NCBI RefSeq assembly: GCF_030433855.1
Contig: NZ_JARUXC010000013.1
Location: 47,813-111,812 of the forward strand
Source of the DNA: Agreia sp. PsM10
Lineage (GTDB): Bacteria > Actinomycetota > Actinomycetes > Actinomycetales > Microbacteriaceae
Length of the DNA: 64,000 nt
Direction of reading: 5' to 3'
This document shows, in pieces, positions 1 through 10,795 of this stretch (positions within the stretch are counted from its first letter, which is position 1; the number at the start of each line of letters is the position of its first letter). The notes below the pieces were generated by a model. It saw nothing but the letters and a program-made list of their open reading frames with translations, was not told the origin of the DNA and ran no database searches. The translations under genes were made by a program, and so were the position numbers.

Positions 1-1
1 C

Positions 2-1951
<1,950 letters not shown>

Positions 1952-1972
1952 TCCGAGAGGCAGGGATACTAC

Positions 1973-2015
1973 GAGAACGCCCAGTCCGCGCAATCCCTGC
2001 GGGCTGGGCGTTCTC
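1973..2015 (+). terminator. Intrinsic-type hairpin after the Clp ATPase gene
   Basis: A perfect 12-bp stem (1973–1984 with 2004–2015) starts 21 bases after the stop codon. Its loop holds a further CCGC/GCGG pairing. There is no long T-run, as is usual in GC-rich actinobacteria. Confidence 0.75.
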
Positions 2016-2068
2016 TCGTGTCACAGTGGCGGCAGGCCCGTTCGGGCTCCTGACGAAAGGTCGCCATC

Positions 2069-2314
2069 ATGGCAAAGAAAGTCATCGAGAAAGCCGGGTT
2101 CAACCCGATCCGCACCGCTCACGACCTCGGGCTGCGCAGTGAGTACGCCTATCTGGCGGGCTTCGCGTCGATCGGTCTCGCCCTCGTCGCCTGGCTCGCG
2201 TCGCGGGCCAAGAAGTCCGACGACAAGGCGCAGTCCGACCGCTGGGGGATCTTCATCGGCCACTGGGCGCCGACGTTCTTCGCGATCGGCCTCGCGCTCA
2301 AGACCGAGGAGTAG
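2069..2314 (+). CDS. Small conserved membrane protein, 81 aa
   Basis: No family is recognised. The protein has a basic N-terminus (MAKKVIEKAGFNP), a hydrophobic helix at about residues 29–46, a charged linker (RAKKSDDKAQSDRW) and a second hydrophobic stretch near residues 61–75, which suggests two membrane passes. A GAAAGG Shine-Dalgarno sequence sits 8–9 bases before the ATG. It stands alone between a terminator and a convergent gene. Codon use fits the neighbourhood, with G/C at third positions. No function can be assigned. Confidence 0.7.
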   Translation: MAKKVIEKAGFNPIRTAHDLGLRSEYAYLAGFASIGLALVAWLASRAKKSDDKAQSDRWGIFIGHWAPTFFAIGLALKTEE

Positions 2315-2320
2315 CCGGCA

Positions 2321-2390
2321 GCATCCGCGCCCTGTCGGCGCATCCGCTGCCGCTCGACCCGCAGCGCATGCGCCGTACGGGCGCGGATGC
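2321..2390. terminator. Long-range inverted repeat between convergent genes
   Basis: GCATCCGCGCCC at 2321–2332 pairs perfectly with 2379–2390 around a loop that contains more GCGCAT/ATGCGC pairing. It lies between the stop codons of a forward gene (2314) and a reverse gene (2402), so it may end transcription in both directions. Confidence 0.45.
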
Positions 2391-2401
2391 CGCGCACCTG
2401 C

Positions 2402-3181
2402 TCAGAACAGGGGCCACGGCACCGCGGGCATGTGGCCGCGCGGTGCGGGGAACCGGCCGCGCGAGAGCAGGCGCTCGCAGCGGGCGTCGAGCGCATCCAG
2501 TTCGAGCGGGGTGATGAGCTCTGCAAGCTGCTCGCCGAGCTCGCCGTACAGCGCGGATCGCACCTGATCGACCGTGGCGAGTTCGTCGGGGCGCAGCTCG
2601 TCGTCGACGAAGCCCCACAGCACGGTGCGCAGCTTGTGCTCCTCGTGGAACGTGAGGCCGTGATCGACCCCGTGCCTGTGCCCGTCGGGCATCGCCAGGA
2701 TGTGGCCGCCTTTGCGATCGGCGTTGTTGGCGACCACGTCGAAGATCGCCATGCGCCTGAGTGCATCGCCGTCTTCGTGGATGAGCGTGACCTCGCGGTC
2801 GTTCTCATCGGTGCCGTCGAGCACCCGCCGCCAGCCCGTGTCGGGCACCGTTCCCGGCTCGACCAGGTCGACGGCATCCTGATCGGGGTCGACGTCCTGC
2901 CAGAGCTGCACCATGCCCACGCCCATCGGGCCGTCACGGAGCCAGGTGCGGGGAACGACGTTCCATCCGAAGGCCTCGGAGACGAGGTACGCGGCCACCT
3001 CCCGCTGGGCGAGGGTGCCGTCGGGAAAATCCCAGAGCGGATTCTCGCCCGCCACCGGCTTGTAGACGACGACGGTCTCGCCGAGCTCGGCGAGGAAGGT
3101 CGCGTTCGACGCGGTCGTGATGCGCCCGGTGATCACCAGCTCGGCGCCCTGGGCGCCGTCGGGGTCGGGCGCCGCGGTCAT
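2402..3181 (-). CDS. SCO1664 family protein (HipA/PI-kinase-like fold)
   Basis: This 259-aa protein matches the actinobacterial SCO1664 family, which is distantly related to phosphatidylinositol-kinase/HipA-like folds. Visible family hallmarks are VVYKPVAGENPLWDFPDGTL (nucleotide-binding β-strand lysine), the catalytic-loop-like FDVVANNADRKGGH, and VDHGLTFH in place of the DFG-type metal site. The biochemical role is not established. The reading frame stays open further upstream inside the next gene, but the ATG at 3181 overlaps that gene's stop codon by four bases (ATGA). This coupling makes it the likely start. It is the last gene of the phosphatase–DUF3090–SCO1664 run. Confidence 0.88.
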   Translation of the reverse strand: MTAAPDPDGAQGAELVITGRITTASNATFLAELGETVVVYKPVAGENPLWDFPDGTLAQREVAAYLVSEAFGWNVVPRTWLRDGPMGVGMVQLWQDVDPDQDAVDLVEPGTVPDTGWRRVLDGTDENDREVTLIHEDGDALRRMAIFDVVANNADRKGGHILAMPDGHRHGVDHGLTFHEEHKLRTVLWGFVDDELRPDELATVDQVRSALYGELGEQLAELITPLELDALDARCERLLSRGRFPAPRGHMPAVPWPLF

Positions 3182-3744
3182 TCCAGTCCCGGGAGCGGGT
3201 CGCAGACGTGCCCCTCGGGATCGATGGGCATGCCGCACCGCGGGCACAGCGGGCGGCCCGCGCCGACGACCTCGAGGGTGCGCTTGGCGAAGGCCCGCGC
3301 GGAGCCCACTGGAATGCGCACGAGCAGCATCTCGTCGGGCTCGATGTCGGTGAGGTCGAGCTCGAGCTCGTCCTGATCTTCGTCGATCTCGATCTCGACG
3401 ACGGGGAAGGCCTGGATGACGACCTGTGCCGTCGACGGATCCCAGCCGAGGCTGAGGGTGCCCGTGCGGAACTCCTCTTCGACTGGGTCGAGAGGGTCGT
3501 TGTCGACCAGCTCTGCCGGGGTCGTGGCGGGCACGCTGGCCGGGTTGCCCTCCTGGCTCATGAGCTCGTCGAGGATCTCCTCGATCTTCTCCGCGAGGGC
3601 AGCGGACTGCTGCTTCTCGAGGCCGACGCTGACGACGCGTCTGCCCGTGCGGGCCTGGAGGTAGAAGGAACGGGAGCCGGGCTGGCCGATCGTGCCGACC
3701 ACCACCCGGTCGGGCCAATCGAAGCCATGGACGAGGGGAGGCAT
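3178..3744 (-). CDS. DUF3090 family protein with C-terminal zinc knuckle
   Basis: This 188-aa protein of the DUF3090 family is almost confined to Actinobacteria. The N-terminal half has the signature GTIGQPGSRSFYLQA followed by VGLEKQQ. An acidic stretch (EIEIDEDQDELELDL) precedes the end, which carries CPRCGMPIDPEGHVC, a likely Cys2-His/Cys zinc site. Its function is unknown. It is coupled to the SCO1664 gene by a 4-nt overlap and is preceded by its own leaderless-type promoter, so it may be expressed apart from the phosphatase gene 28 bases upstream. The constant co-occurrence of these three genes across actinobacteria implies a shared process. Confidence 0.93.
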   Translation of the reverse strand: MPPLVHGFDWPDRVVVGTIGQPGSRSFYLQARTGRRVVSVGLEKQQSAALAEKIEEILDELMSQEGNPASVPATTPAELVDNDPLDPVEEEFRTGTLSLGWDPSTAQVVIQAFPVVEIEIDEDQDELELDLTDIEPDEMLLVRIPVGSARAFAKRTLEVVGAGRPLCPRCGMPIDPEGHVCDPLPGLE

Positions 3745-3750
3745 GTGTCT

Positions 3751-3756
3751 AGTCTA
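3751..3756 (-). promoter_or_regulatory. -10 box TAGACT of a leaderless DUF3090 transcript
   Basis: TAGACT stands exactly six bases before the ATG at 3744, which puts the transcription start on the start codon itself. There is no Shine-Dalgarno sequence. Confidence 0.65.
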
Positions 3757-3772
3757 CGAGCGCAGAACGGGG

Positions 3773-4459
3773 TCAGGCCGGTCCGGCGCCACCGCCGACG
3801 GGCGCATCTGCGGGCGCCGGCGCGGTGCGCAGCCACGACAGGTCGCCCGATTCGGTGTTCGTGGCGTGCACGCTCGGGGAATCGGCGCCGTAGCGCACGA
3901 TCGAGACGGACGCCGGCCCGACGCTGATGCGCTGGAACAGGTCGAGGTGCATTCCGTAGGCGTCGGCGAGCACCGACTTGATGATGTCGCCGTGGCTCAC
4001 GGCGGCCCAGACAGCGCCGGGGCCGTGCTTCTCCTCGAACTCCGCGTCGAGGCGACGGATGGCCGAGACGGCGCGCGCCTGCATGGCGGCGAGCGACTCG
4101 CCTCCGGGGAACACCGCCGCGCTCGGGTTGGACTGCACGACCTTCCACAGCTTCTCCGTGCTGAGCTGCTTCAGGGTGCCGCCCTGCCAGTCGCCGTAGT
4201 CGCACTCGGTGATGCCGTCTTCGACGACGAGATCGGCGGAGCCCTGCTGGCGATCGAGGATGAGGGCGGATGTCTGGCGACACCGATCGAGGGGGCTCGA
4301 GACGACGGCGACGAGGGGAACCGACATCAGCCGTTCGGCCGTCGCGGCGGCCTGCTCGCGCCCGCGATCGTCGAGATCTACGCCCGCTGTGCGCCCGGCC
4401 AGGATGCCGTCGACGTTCGCCTGGGTGCGGCCGTGCCGCACGAGAATGACTGTGCCCAT
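3773..4459 (-). CDS. Histidine phosphatase family protein (MSMEG_4193-like)
   Basis: This is a 228-aa phosphoglycerate-mutase-like phosphatase. The phosphohistidine motif is RHGRT at residues 9–13, with the second arginine in SSPLDRCRQT, the glutamate in the TECDYGDWQGG region and the second histidine in VSHGD. It fits the actinobacterial MSMEG_4193 subgroup that sits beside DUF3090 and SCO1664 genes. The substrate is unknown. The C-terminus is an Ala/Pro/Gly-rich tail of about 25 residues. It is the first gene of the reverse-strand cluster and has a leaderless-type promoter. Confidence 0.9.
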   Translation of the reverse strand: MGTVILVRHGRTQANVDGILAGRTAGVDLDDRGREQAAATAERLMSVPLVAVVSSPLDRCRQTSALILDRQQGSADLVVEDGITECDYGDWQGGTLKQLSTEKLWKVVQSNPSAAVFPGGESLAAMQARAVSAIRRLDAEFEEKHGPGAVWAAVSHGDIIKSVLADAYGMHLDLFQRISVGPASVSIVRYGADSPSVHATNTESGDLSWLRTAPAPADAPVGGGAGPA

Positions 4460-4465
4460 GTCTTC

Positions 4466-4471
4466 AGCCTA
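4466..4471 (-). promoter_or_regulatory. -10 box TAGGCT of a leaderless phosphatase transcript
   Basis: TAGGCT lies six bases upstream of the ATG at 4459, so the predicted transcription start is the A of the start codon. Confidence 0.65.
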
Positions 4472-4542
4472 GACAGGTGCTCAAACAGGCAGCTGTTAAA
4501 CAAAAAAGTCCCACCTCGCGTAGAAGCCGCGGGATGGGACAG

Positions 4543-4615
4543 TGCCTCCGACCGGCGTCGATCCGGTGACCTTTCGATTTTCAGTCGAACGCTCTACCAA
4601 CTGAGCTACAGAGGC
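4543..4615 (-). tRNA. tRNA-Phe (GAA)
   Basis: A 73-nt cloverleaf. The acceptor stem is GCCTCTG/CGGAGGC with discriminator A. The anticodon stem is TTCGA/TCGAA with loop CTGAAAA, giving GAA. CCA is not encoded. It is first of three tRNA genes on the reverse strand, counted from the 3' side. Confidence 0.96.
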
Positions 4616-4673
4616 GAGTGACCGAAGTCGCTCACAGACAAAAAGCCCTTCCTTTCGGTTGGGCTTGTCGCCT

Positions 4674-4750
4674 TGGCGACCCTGACGGGACTTGAACCCG
4701 CGACCTCCGCCGTGACAGGGCGGCGCGCTAACCAACTGCGCTACAGGGCC
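4674..4750 (-). tRNA. tRNA-Asp (GTC)
   Basis: The cloverleaf has acceptor GGCCCTG/CAGGGTC and discriminator G. The anticodon stem CCGCC/GGCGG encloses a loop with GTC. The coordinates include an encoded 3' CCA, which its two neighbours lack. Confidence 0.96.
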
Positions 4751-4835
4751 ATACTGGTGAATCTGTACTGAATGTTAAGTTGTCGTGGTTGTGCTGTGTT
4801 TTTCGTACTGGTGGTTCTGCATGCTGTTACCAATG

Positions 4836-4908
4836 TGACCCCAACGGGATTCGAACCCGTGCTGCCGCCGTGAAAGGGCGGTGTCCTAGGCCTCTAAACG
4901 ATAGGGCC
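4836..4908 (-). tRNA. tRNA-Glu (TTC)
   Basis: A 73-nt cloverleaf with acceptor GGCCCTA/TGGGGTC and discriminator A. The anticodon stem CCGCC/GGCGG carries TTC. CCA is not encoded. It probably leads a Glu–Asp–Phe tRNA transcript. Confidence 0.96.
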
Positions 4909-5126
4909 GTTGGTGACAACTCAACGAGTATGCCACACACTTCTCGCTCTCGCCAATTCGGTCGGGCGTCCACCGCCCGAGATGCGACTCGACGCGGAAT
5001 GTACCGGGTTTCGGACCCCGAAGCAGTCATGATCTCAGCAGGACGAAACGCTCTGTTGTTAGAGTGACACCTGTTGCCACTGTTACTCGAGTGACTTAAG
5101 TTCGCTCACCACCACCCGGGGGACCA

Positions 5127-6452
5127 TTGAACGCCACGACCAGTCGACGTCGACGCCGCGGCCCCTGGGGTCTCCGTCACCTACTCGGCTCGATCACGGT
5201 CACGGTCGCCCTCGTCGCCACCGGTTCCGTGCTCTCGGCCCCCGCGTACGCCGACGAGTACCCCACGTGGGAGGACGTTCAGGCCGCTCAGTCCAACGAG
5301 TCCAGCAAGCAGGCCGAGATCCAGAACATCCAGGATCTGATCTCAGCGCTCCGCGACGCGACGGCGGCCGCCGAGTCCCTCTCGATCCAGCGTGGAACCG
5401 AGTATCAGGAAGCGCAGACCAAGTACGACACGGCCGCGTTCAAGGCCGATGAGCTCGACAGCCAGGCCGCGGCTGCGCAGGCGACGGCGGATGCCTCGAT
5501 CAAGCAGGCGGGCCAGCTCGCCGCGCTGATGGCCAAGTCCGGCGGCAACGGCCTGTCGGTGAACCTCTTCACGAGCGAGTCGAGCGAGGCCGACGGCCTG
5601 CTCTACCAGCTGGGCGCGATGAGCCAGCTCACGGGCTCGGCATCGAAGCTCTACGCCACGGCCGAGCAGGACAAGAACACGGCTCAGTCGCTGACCGACC
5701 AAGCGGTCGTCGCCCGCGATGCGCTGCAGTCACTCGCCGAGGCGGCCGAGGCCGCCCGCGACGAGGCCGTCGCCGCGCAGCTGGCACTCGAGGCGTCGCT
5801 CGCCGCACAGCAGACGCACGAGGTCGAGCTCGAGACCCAGCTCGCCGTTCTCACCCAGAACCGGCAGGCCACGGAGGCCGACTACAACGCAGGTGTCGAA
5901 GCGCGTCGCATCGCAGAAGAGAAGCGCATGGAGGCTGAGCGCGCGGCGGCTGCCGAGGCGGCGGCCGCGGCCGCGGCATCCGGTGGTGGCGGTGGCGGAG
6001 GCGGCGGAGGCAGTACCGGGCCGGGCCCGGTGTCCAGCGGCTGGGCCAGCCCCTTCCCCGGCGCGTACTCCACAGACGAGTACGGCATGCGCACGAACCC
6101 CGTCACGGGAAACTACACGTTGCACGCGGGTCTCGATCTCAACTACAACAGCGGAACGTGCGGCGCTCCTGTCTACGCAGCGGCGGCCGGTCAGGTCAGC
6201 TACGCCGGCTACAACGGCGGCTACGGCAACTTCGTCGAGATCAATCACGGAGGCGGCGTGCGCACGGGTTACGGGCACAACACCAGCCTCAACGTGGGGT
6301 CGGGCCAGTACGTGGCGGCCGGCGAGCTCATCGCCTATGCCGGAACCACGGGCAACTCCACCGGATGCCATGTGCACTTCGAGGTGCGCGTCGGCGGGGG
6401 CGCCATCGACCCGCGTCCGTGGATGGCCGACCGCGGCGTCTACTTCGGCTAG
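5127..6452 (+). CDS. Secreted M23 (LytM) peptidase with coiled-coil N-terminus
   Basis: A cell-wall hydrolase of 441 aa that starts at TTG. A basic Sec signal peptide (RRRRR, then a hydrophobic core) ends at AYA, residues 40–42. Residues 45–280 form an Ala/Glu/Gln-rich coiled coil like the regulatory domains of EnvC/RipC-type divisome amidase partners. A run of ten glycines at about 286–297 links to the LytM domain. The metal ligands His333, Asp337 (HAGLD) and the HVH pair 415/417 are all present, so the peptidase should be active. It probably cleaves peptidoglycan cross-links during division or growth. It is monocistronic, between tRNA genes and a terminator hairpin. Confidence 0.92.
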   Translation: MNATTSRRRRRGPWGLRHLLGSITVTVALVATGSVLSAPAYADEYPTWEDVQAAQSNESSKQAEIQNIQDLISALRDATAAAESLSIQRGTEYQEAQTKYDTAAFKADELDSQAAAAQATADASIKQAGQLAALMAKSGGNGLSVNLFTSESSEADGLLYQLGAMSQLTGSASKLYATAEQDKNTAQSLTDQAVVARDALQSLAEAAEAARDEAVAAQLALEASLAAQQTHEVELETQLAVLTQNRQATEADYNAGVEARRIAEEKRMEAERAAAAEAAAAAAASGGGGGGGGGGSTGPGPVSSGWASPFPGAYSTDEYGMRTNPVTGNYTLHAGLDLNYNSGTCGAPVYAAAAGQVSYAGYNGGYGNFVEINHGGGVRTGYGHNTSLNVGSGQYVAAGELIAYAGTTGNSTGCHVHFEVRVGGGAIDPRPWMADRGVYFG

Positions 6453-6460
6453 CAGCCCGA

Positions 6461-6513
6461 CGACGAAGGCCCCTCGACGGGCTCGGGGAACGAGCGTCGA
6501 AGGGCCTTCGTCG
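6461..6513. terminator. Bidirectional hairpin between M23 and ppa genes
   Basis: A 19-bp stem (6461–6479 with 6495–6513, one mismatch) fills the gap between two convergent stop codons. Bases 6470–6492 resemble the interspersed CCCTTCGACAAGCTCAGGGAACG repeat seen at 22.2 and 47–48 kb. Confidence 0.75.
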
Positions 6514-6520
6514 TAGGGGC

Positions 6521-7012
6521 CTAGTGGCCTTCGGTCTTCAGCTTCTCGATGCCGTCGAGCACGATCTGCTCGGCCGCGGCCGCGTTCTGCCAGCCCTCGG
6601 TCTTGACCCATTTGCCGGGCTCGAGGTCCTTGTAGTGCTCGAAGAAGTGCTCGATCTCCTTGCGGGTCGACTCGGGGATGTCGTCGATGTCCTGGATGTG
6701 GGCCCAGCGCGGGTCCTTCGCGGGAACGGCGATGACCTTGGCGTCCGAGCCGCCGTCGTCGGTCATGTTGAAGACGGCGACGGGGCGAACCGAGACGCCG
6801 ACGCCGGGGAACAGCGGGTACTCGAGCAGCACCAGCACGTCGACGGGGTCGCCGTCGAGGCCGAGGGTGTTCTCGAAGAAGCCGTAGTCCGTGGGGTACA
6901 CGAACGAGGTGAACAGCACGCGGTCGAGGAAAACGCGTCCGGTCTCGTGGTCTACTTCGTACTTGTTGTGGCTTCCCTTGGGAATCTCGATGATCGCGTC
7001 GTAAGCAGCCAT
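6521..7012 (-). CDS. ppa: Inorganic pyrophosphatase
   Basis: A family I soluble pyrophosphatase of 163 aa, the usual size for prokaryotes. The catalytic signature [10 protein letters not shown] carries the metal-binding aspartates. Upstream KYEVD and YPTDYGFF (substrate-binding Lys and Tyr) and the later AVPAKDPRW segment are also intact. It hydrolyses PPi and so drives biosynthetic reactions in the cytoplasm. The reading frame extends upstream, but the ATG at 7012 has an AAGGAG ribosome-binding site at a normal distance and gives the canonical [14 protein letters not shown] start. It is divergent from tilS across a shared palindromic -10. Confidence 0.97.
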   Translation of the reverse strand: MAAYDAIIEIPKGSHNKYEVDHETGRVFLDRVLFTSFVYPTDYGFFENTLGLDGDPVDVLVLLEYPLFPGVGVSVRPVAVFNMTDDGGSDAKVIAVPAKDPRWAHIQDIDDIPESTRKEIEHFFEHYKDLEPGKWVKTEGWQNAAAAEQIVLDGIEKLKTEGH

Positions 7013-7047
7013 GCCGGCGGTTCTCCTTCGTAGGTCGTGAACTGCAA

Positions 7048-7055
7048 TAACGTTA
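7048..7055. promoter_or_regulatory. Palindromic -10 shared by divergent ppa and tilS promoters
   Basis: TAACGTTA reads TAACGT on both strands. On the forward strand it is exactly six bases before the tilS ATG at 7060 (leaderless). On the reverse strand it would start a leader of about 30 nt for ppa that includes AAGGAG. Confidence 0.5.
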
Positions 7056-7059
7056 CTGG

Positions 7060-8088
7060 ATGCCCCCCGAGACTCCCTCCGAACGCCGACCCCGGTTGAC
7101 GCCGGCGATCGCCGATGTGCGCCGGGCCGTGCGCGACTCGCTCGAGGCGCTCCCGCCATCCGGCGACGCACCTCTCGTGCTCGTGGCCCTGAGCGGAGGG
7201 CCCGACTCGCTGGCCCTCGCCGCCGCGACGGCGTTCGAGGCGCCCCGCCGGGGCATGCGCGCCGGCGCCGTCATCGTCGATCACGGGCTTCAGCGTGACT
7301 CGGCTCTGGTCGCCTCGAGAGCGGCCGAGCAGGCGCAGGCGCTGGGTCTCGACCCGGTGATCGTGCGAGAAGTCGAGGTCGGCTCCGGCCCGGGCTCGGG
7401 CGGGCCCGAGGCCGCGGCCCGTGACGCCCGGTACACCGCTCTGGATGCCGCCCGTCGCGACACCGGGTCGGTCGCGGTTCTGCTCGGCCACACCCTCGAC
7501 GACCAGGCCGAGACCGTTCTGCTCGGCCTCGCGCGCGGTGCCGGCGCATCCAGCCTGCACGGAATGGCGCCCGTCTCGGGAGCCCTCGTACGCCCGTTCC
7601 TCGGCATCCGGCGCCAGACCACCGTGGCGGCCTGCGCCGACGCGGGGATCGAGCCGTGGATCGACCCGCACAACGCCGACCCCTCCTACACGCGCGTTCG
7701 CGTGCGCGAGACCGCGCTGCCGACGCTCGAGCGCGAGCTGGGCCCGGGCGTCGCCGAGGCCCTGGCGCGCACGGCCGAGCAGCTGCGGGAGGACGCGGAC
7801 GCGCTCGACCGCATGGTGGAGGAGACGATCGAGGAGATCGTGGAGCACGCCGAGGCCGGCATCGCCATCTCGGTGGGAGCCCTCGCCGCGAACCCGGCGG
7901 CGCTGCGCAACCGCATCATCCGCTTCGTCGTGCTCAGCGAGTTCGGCGTGAGCCTCAGCCGCGCGCAGACGCTGGCCGCCGCAGCGCTGGTCACCGACTG
8001 GCACGGGCAGAAGGGCGCGGACCTGCCCGGCATTAGAGTTGTCAGGGTCGCCGGGAAGCTCGTCTTCCAGGCAGCAGCCGACATCTAA
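7060..8088 (+). CDS. tilS: tRNA(Ile)-lysidine synthetase
   Basis: The enzyme attaches lysine to C34 of tRNA-Ile(CAU) using ATP, so that the tRNA reads AUA. The 342-aa protein has the PP-loop SGGPDS at residues 45–50, VIVDHGLQ, and the [14 protein letters not shown] segment typical of TilS. The C-terminal part is short, as in other actinobacterial enzymes. The start is an ATG placed six bases after a -10 box. The next gene, hpt, follows after 14 bases, and ftsH comes next. The order tilS–hpt–ftsH is widely conserved and supports the call. Confidence 0.95.
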   Translation: MPPETPSERRPRLTPAIADVRRAVRDSLEALPPSGDAPLVLVALSGGPDSLALAAATAFEAPRRGMRAGAVIVDHGLQRDSALVASRAAEQAQALGLDPVIVREVEVGSGPGSGGPEAAARDARYTALDAARRDTGSVAVLLGHTLDDQAETVLLGLARGAGASSLHGMAPVSGALVRPFLGIRRQTTVAACADAGIEPWIDPHNADPSYTRVRVRETALPTLERELGPGVAEALARTAEQLREDADALDRMVEETIEEIVEHAEAGIAISVGALAANPAALRNRIIRFVVLSEFGVSLSRAQTLAAAALVTDWHGQKGADLPGIRVVRVAGKLVFQAAADI

Positions 8089-8102
8089 TGTGAAGGAGCC
8101 CC

Positions 8103-8654
8103 GTGCTTTCGAGTGACATCGCCGACGACCTCACCAGCGTGCTGTACACAGAGGCGCAGATCCACGAACGGATCGCGCAGCTCGCCCGCAGCATCGAGGC
8201 GGACTACGCCGGCGAGGACGTTCTGCTCGTGGGCGTGCTGAAGGGCGCGGTCATGGTCATGGCAGACCTCGCGCGCGAGCTCTCCCTTCCGCTCAACATG
8301 GACTGGATGGCCGTCAGCTCATACGGCGCGGGCACGCAGTCGTCGGGTGTCGTGCGCATCCTCAAAGACCTCGACACCGATCTCTCGGGCCGCAAGGTGC
8401 TGATCGTCGAGGACATCATCGATTCCGGGCTCACGCTGTCGTGGCTGCTCGGCAACCTGCGTACGCGCGGCGCCGAGAGCGTGGAGATCTGCGCGCTGTT
8501 CCGCAAGCCGGAGGCGGCGAAGATCCAGGTCGACGTGAAGTACGTCGGCTTCGACATCCCCAACGAGTTCGTGGTCGGATACGGCCTCGACTACGCGGAG
8601 CGCTACCGCAATCTGCGCGACGTCGCGGTGCTGGCGCCGCACGTCTACTCGTAG
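8103..8654 (+). CDS. hpt: Hypoxanthine phosphoribosyltransferase
   Basis: A purine-salvage enzyme that makes IMP or GMP from hypoxanthine or guanine plus PRPP. The 183-aa protein has the PRPP-binding loop [14 protein letters not shown], the flexible-loop region [14 protein letters not shown] and the C-terminal [12 protein letters not shown] motif. It begins with GTG eight bases or so after AAGGAG. It follows tilS closely and probably shares its transcript. Confidence 0.96.
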   Translation: MLSSDIADDLTSVLYTEAQIHERIAQLARSIEADYAGEDVLLVGVLKGAVMVMADLARELSLPLNMDWMAVSSYGAGTQSSGVVRILKDLDTDLSGRKVLIVEDIIDSGLTLSWLLGNLRTRGAESVEICALFRKPEAAKIQVDVKYVGFDIPNEFVVGYGLDYAERYRNLRDVAVLAPHVYS

Positions 8655-8772
8655 CCCGCATTCGTTACGCCCACGGGGAACATCCAGACGGCGTGCAGCG
8701 CCCGCCAGCTACCCTTGCCACTACCTCGATTGCTTTCGATCGAATACACCCCTCTCGACACGATGAAGAGAC

Positions 8773-10785
8773 ATGAACGCTAAAAAGATCGTCCGATCTC
8801 CCATTCCGTACATCCTGCTCGGTGCGATCGCCCTGTGGATCGGCTTCAGCCTCATCACCGGCGGCGGCTACAAGCAGATCGACACGCAGGAGGGCCTGCA
8901 GCTGTTGAAAGACGGCAAGGTCTCCTCCGCCACCATCATCGATGGCGAGCAGCGAGTCGACCTGACCCTGGCGAAGGCCGACAAGGAGTACGGCACCCAG
9001 GTGCAGTTCTACTACGTCACTCCCCGGGGCACCGAGGTCATCGACGCGGTCAACGACGCCGCGCCGGCCAAGGGCTACAACGACGAGGTGCCGCAGACCA
9101 ACTGGTTCCTGTCGCTCATCGGCATCCTGCTCCCCGTGCTGCTCATCGGTGCGTTCTTCTGGCTGATGCTCTCGGGCATGCAGGGCGGCGGATCCAAGGT
9201 CATGCAGTTCGGCAAGTCCAAGGCGAAGCTGGTCTCGAAGGAGTCGCCGAAGGTCACCTTCGACGACGTCGCCGGCAGCGACGAGGCGCTCGAAGAGCTC
9301 GAGGAGATCAAGGACTTCCTGAAGGAGCCGGCCAAGTTCCTCGCCGTCGGCGCCCGCATCCCGAAGGGCGTGCTGCTGTACGGCCCTCCCGGAACAGGAA
9401 AGACCCTCCTCGCCCGAGCCGTCGCCGGTGAGGCGGGGGTTCCGTTCTACTCCATCTCCGGTTCCGACTTCGTCGAGATGTTCGTCGGTGTCGGCGCCAG
9501 CCGCGTGCGCGACCTGTTCCAGCAGGCCAAAGAGAACTCGCCGGCCATCATCTTCATCGACGAGATCGATGCCGTCGGCCGCCACCGCGGCGCCGGAATG
9601 GGCGGCGGCCACGACGAGCGCGAGCAGACGCTCAACCAGCTGCTCGTCGAGATGGACGGATTCGACGTCAAGACGAACGTCATCCTCATCGCCGCCACCA
9701 ACCGTCCCGACATCCTCGACCCCGCCCTCCTGCGTCCGGGCCGCTTCGACCGCCAGATCGGCGTCGACGCACCAGACCTGCAGGGCCGCAAGAAGATCCT
9801 CGAGGTGCACGGCAAGGGCAAGCCGCTCGCCGCCGGCGTCGACCTCGAGGTCGTCGCCCGCAAGACTCCCGGGTTCACCGGCGCCGACCTGGCGAACGTG
9901 CTCAACGAGGCCGCGCTGCTCACCGCGCGCTCCAACGCGCAGCTCATCGACAACCGCGCCCTCGACGAGGCCATCGACCGCGTCATCGCGGGCCCGCAGC
10001 GGCGCACCCGCATCATGCGCGACCACGAGAAGCTCGTCACGGCCTATCACGAGGGCGGCCACGCCCTGGTGGCCACGGCCATGAACAACACCGACCCGGT
10101 CACCAAGATCACGATCCTTCCGCGTGGCCGAGCCCTCGGCTACACGATGGTTCTTCCCCTCGAAGACCGCTACTCGGTCTCGCGCAACGAGCTGCTCGAC
10201 CAGCTGGCCTACGCCATGGGCGGTCGCGTCGCAGAAGAGGTCGTCTTCCACGACCCGACCACCGGCGCATCGAACGACATCGAGAAGGCCACCGCGACGG
10301 CCCGCAAGATGGTCACCGAGTTCGGCATGTCGGCCGACATCGGCGCGGTCAAGCTGGGCGCAGCCTCGGGAGAGATGTTCCTCGGCCGCAACATGGGTCA
10401 CGAGCGCGACTACTCCGACCGCATCGCCGAGAAGGTCGACGACGAGGTGCGGCAGCTCATCGAGGCCGCCCACGACGAGGCCTGGAGCGTTCTCAACGAG
10501 AACCGCGACATCCTCGATCGCCTCGCCCTCGAACTGCTCGAGCACGAGACGCTCGACCACGACCAGCTCGCCGTGATCTTCAAAGACGTGAAGAAGCTCA
10601 CCCCGCGGCCGCAGTGGCTCTCGAGCGACAAGCGCCCGGTCTCGCAGCTTCCGCCGGTGGCGTTCCCGTCTCCGAAGGCGCCGGTCGACGCGGCCGCCGT
10701 CGACGGGGGAGTGCAGTCCGACCCCGAGCCGGAGCAGAAGCCCAAGCGGTCGCCGCAGGCCCCGCCCCGTCCGGCCACGGCCTGA
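8773..10785 (+). CDS. ftsH: ATP-dependent zinc metalloprotease FtsH
   Basis: A membrane-bound AAA+ protease of 670 aa for misassembled membrane proteins and regulated substrates. Two transmembrane helices (about residues 11–29 and 111–135) flank a short extracytoplasmic domain. The AAA domain has Walker A GPPGTGKT at 204–211, Walker B FIDEID at 261–266 and the second region of homology ending RPGRFDR. The M41 zinc site is HEGGH at 426–430, which keeps all ligands of HExxH. The last 60 residues are a Pro/Lys-rich tail. The gene is preceded by about 120 bases that can hold its own promoter and is followed after 10 bases by folE. Confidence 0.98.
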   Translation: MNAKKIVRSPIPYILLGAIALWIGFSLITGGGYKQIDTQEGLQLLKDGKVSSATIIDGEQRVDLTLAKADKEYGTQVQFYYVTPRGTEVIDAVNDAAPAKGYNDEVPQTNWFLSLIGILLPVLLIGAFFWLMLSGMQGGGSKVMQFGKSKAKLVSKESPKVTFDDVAGSDEALEELEEIKDFLKEPAKFLAVGARIPKGVLLYGPPGTGKTLLARAVAGEAGVPFYSISGSDFVEMFVGVGASRVRDLFQQAKENSPAIIFIDEIDAVGRHRGAGMGGGHDEREQTLNQLLVEMDGFDVKTNVILIAATNRPDILDPALLRPGRFDRQIGVDAPDLQGRKKILEVHGKGKPLAAGVDLEVVARKTPGFTGADLANVLNEAALLTARSNAQLIDNRALDEAIDRVIAGPQRRTRIMRDHEKLVTAYHEGGHALVATAMNNTDPVTKITILPRGRALGYTMVLPLEDRYSVSRNELLDQLAYAMGGRVAEEVVFHDPTTGASNDIEKATATARKMVTEFGMSADIGAVKLGAASGEMFLGRNMGHERDYSDRIAEKVDDEVRQLIEAAHDEAWSVLNENRDILDRLALELLEHETLDHDQLAVIFKDVKKLTPRPQWLSSDKRPVSQLPPVAFPSPKAPVDAAAVDGGVQSDPEPEQKPKRSPQAPPRPATA

Positions 10786-10795
10786 CTCTCCACAC

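Noticed and set aside
4496..5067. Short ORFs across the tRNA genes
   Set aside because: They consist mostly of translated tRNA sequence.
10048..10062. FtsH active site HEGGH as a degenerate motif
   Set aside because: HExxH ligands are intact; Gly at the third position is tolerated.
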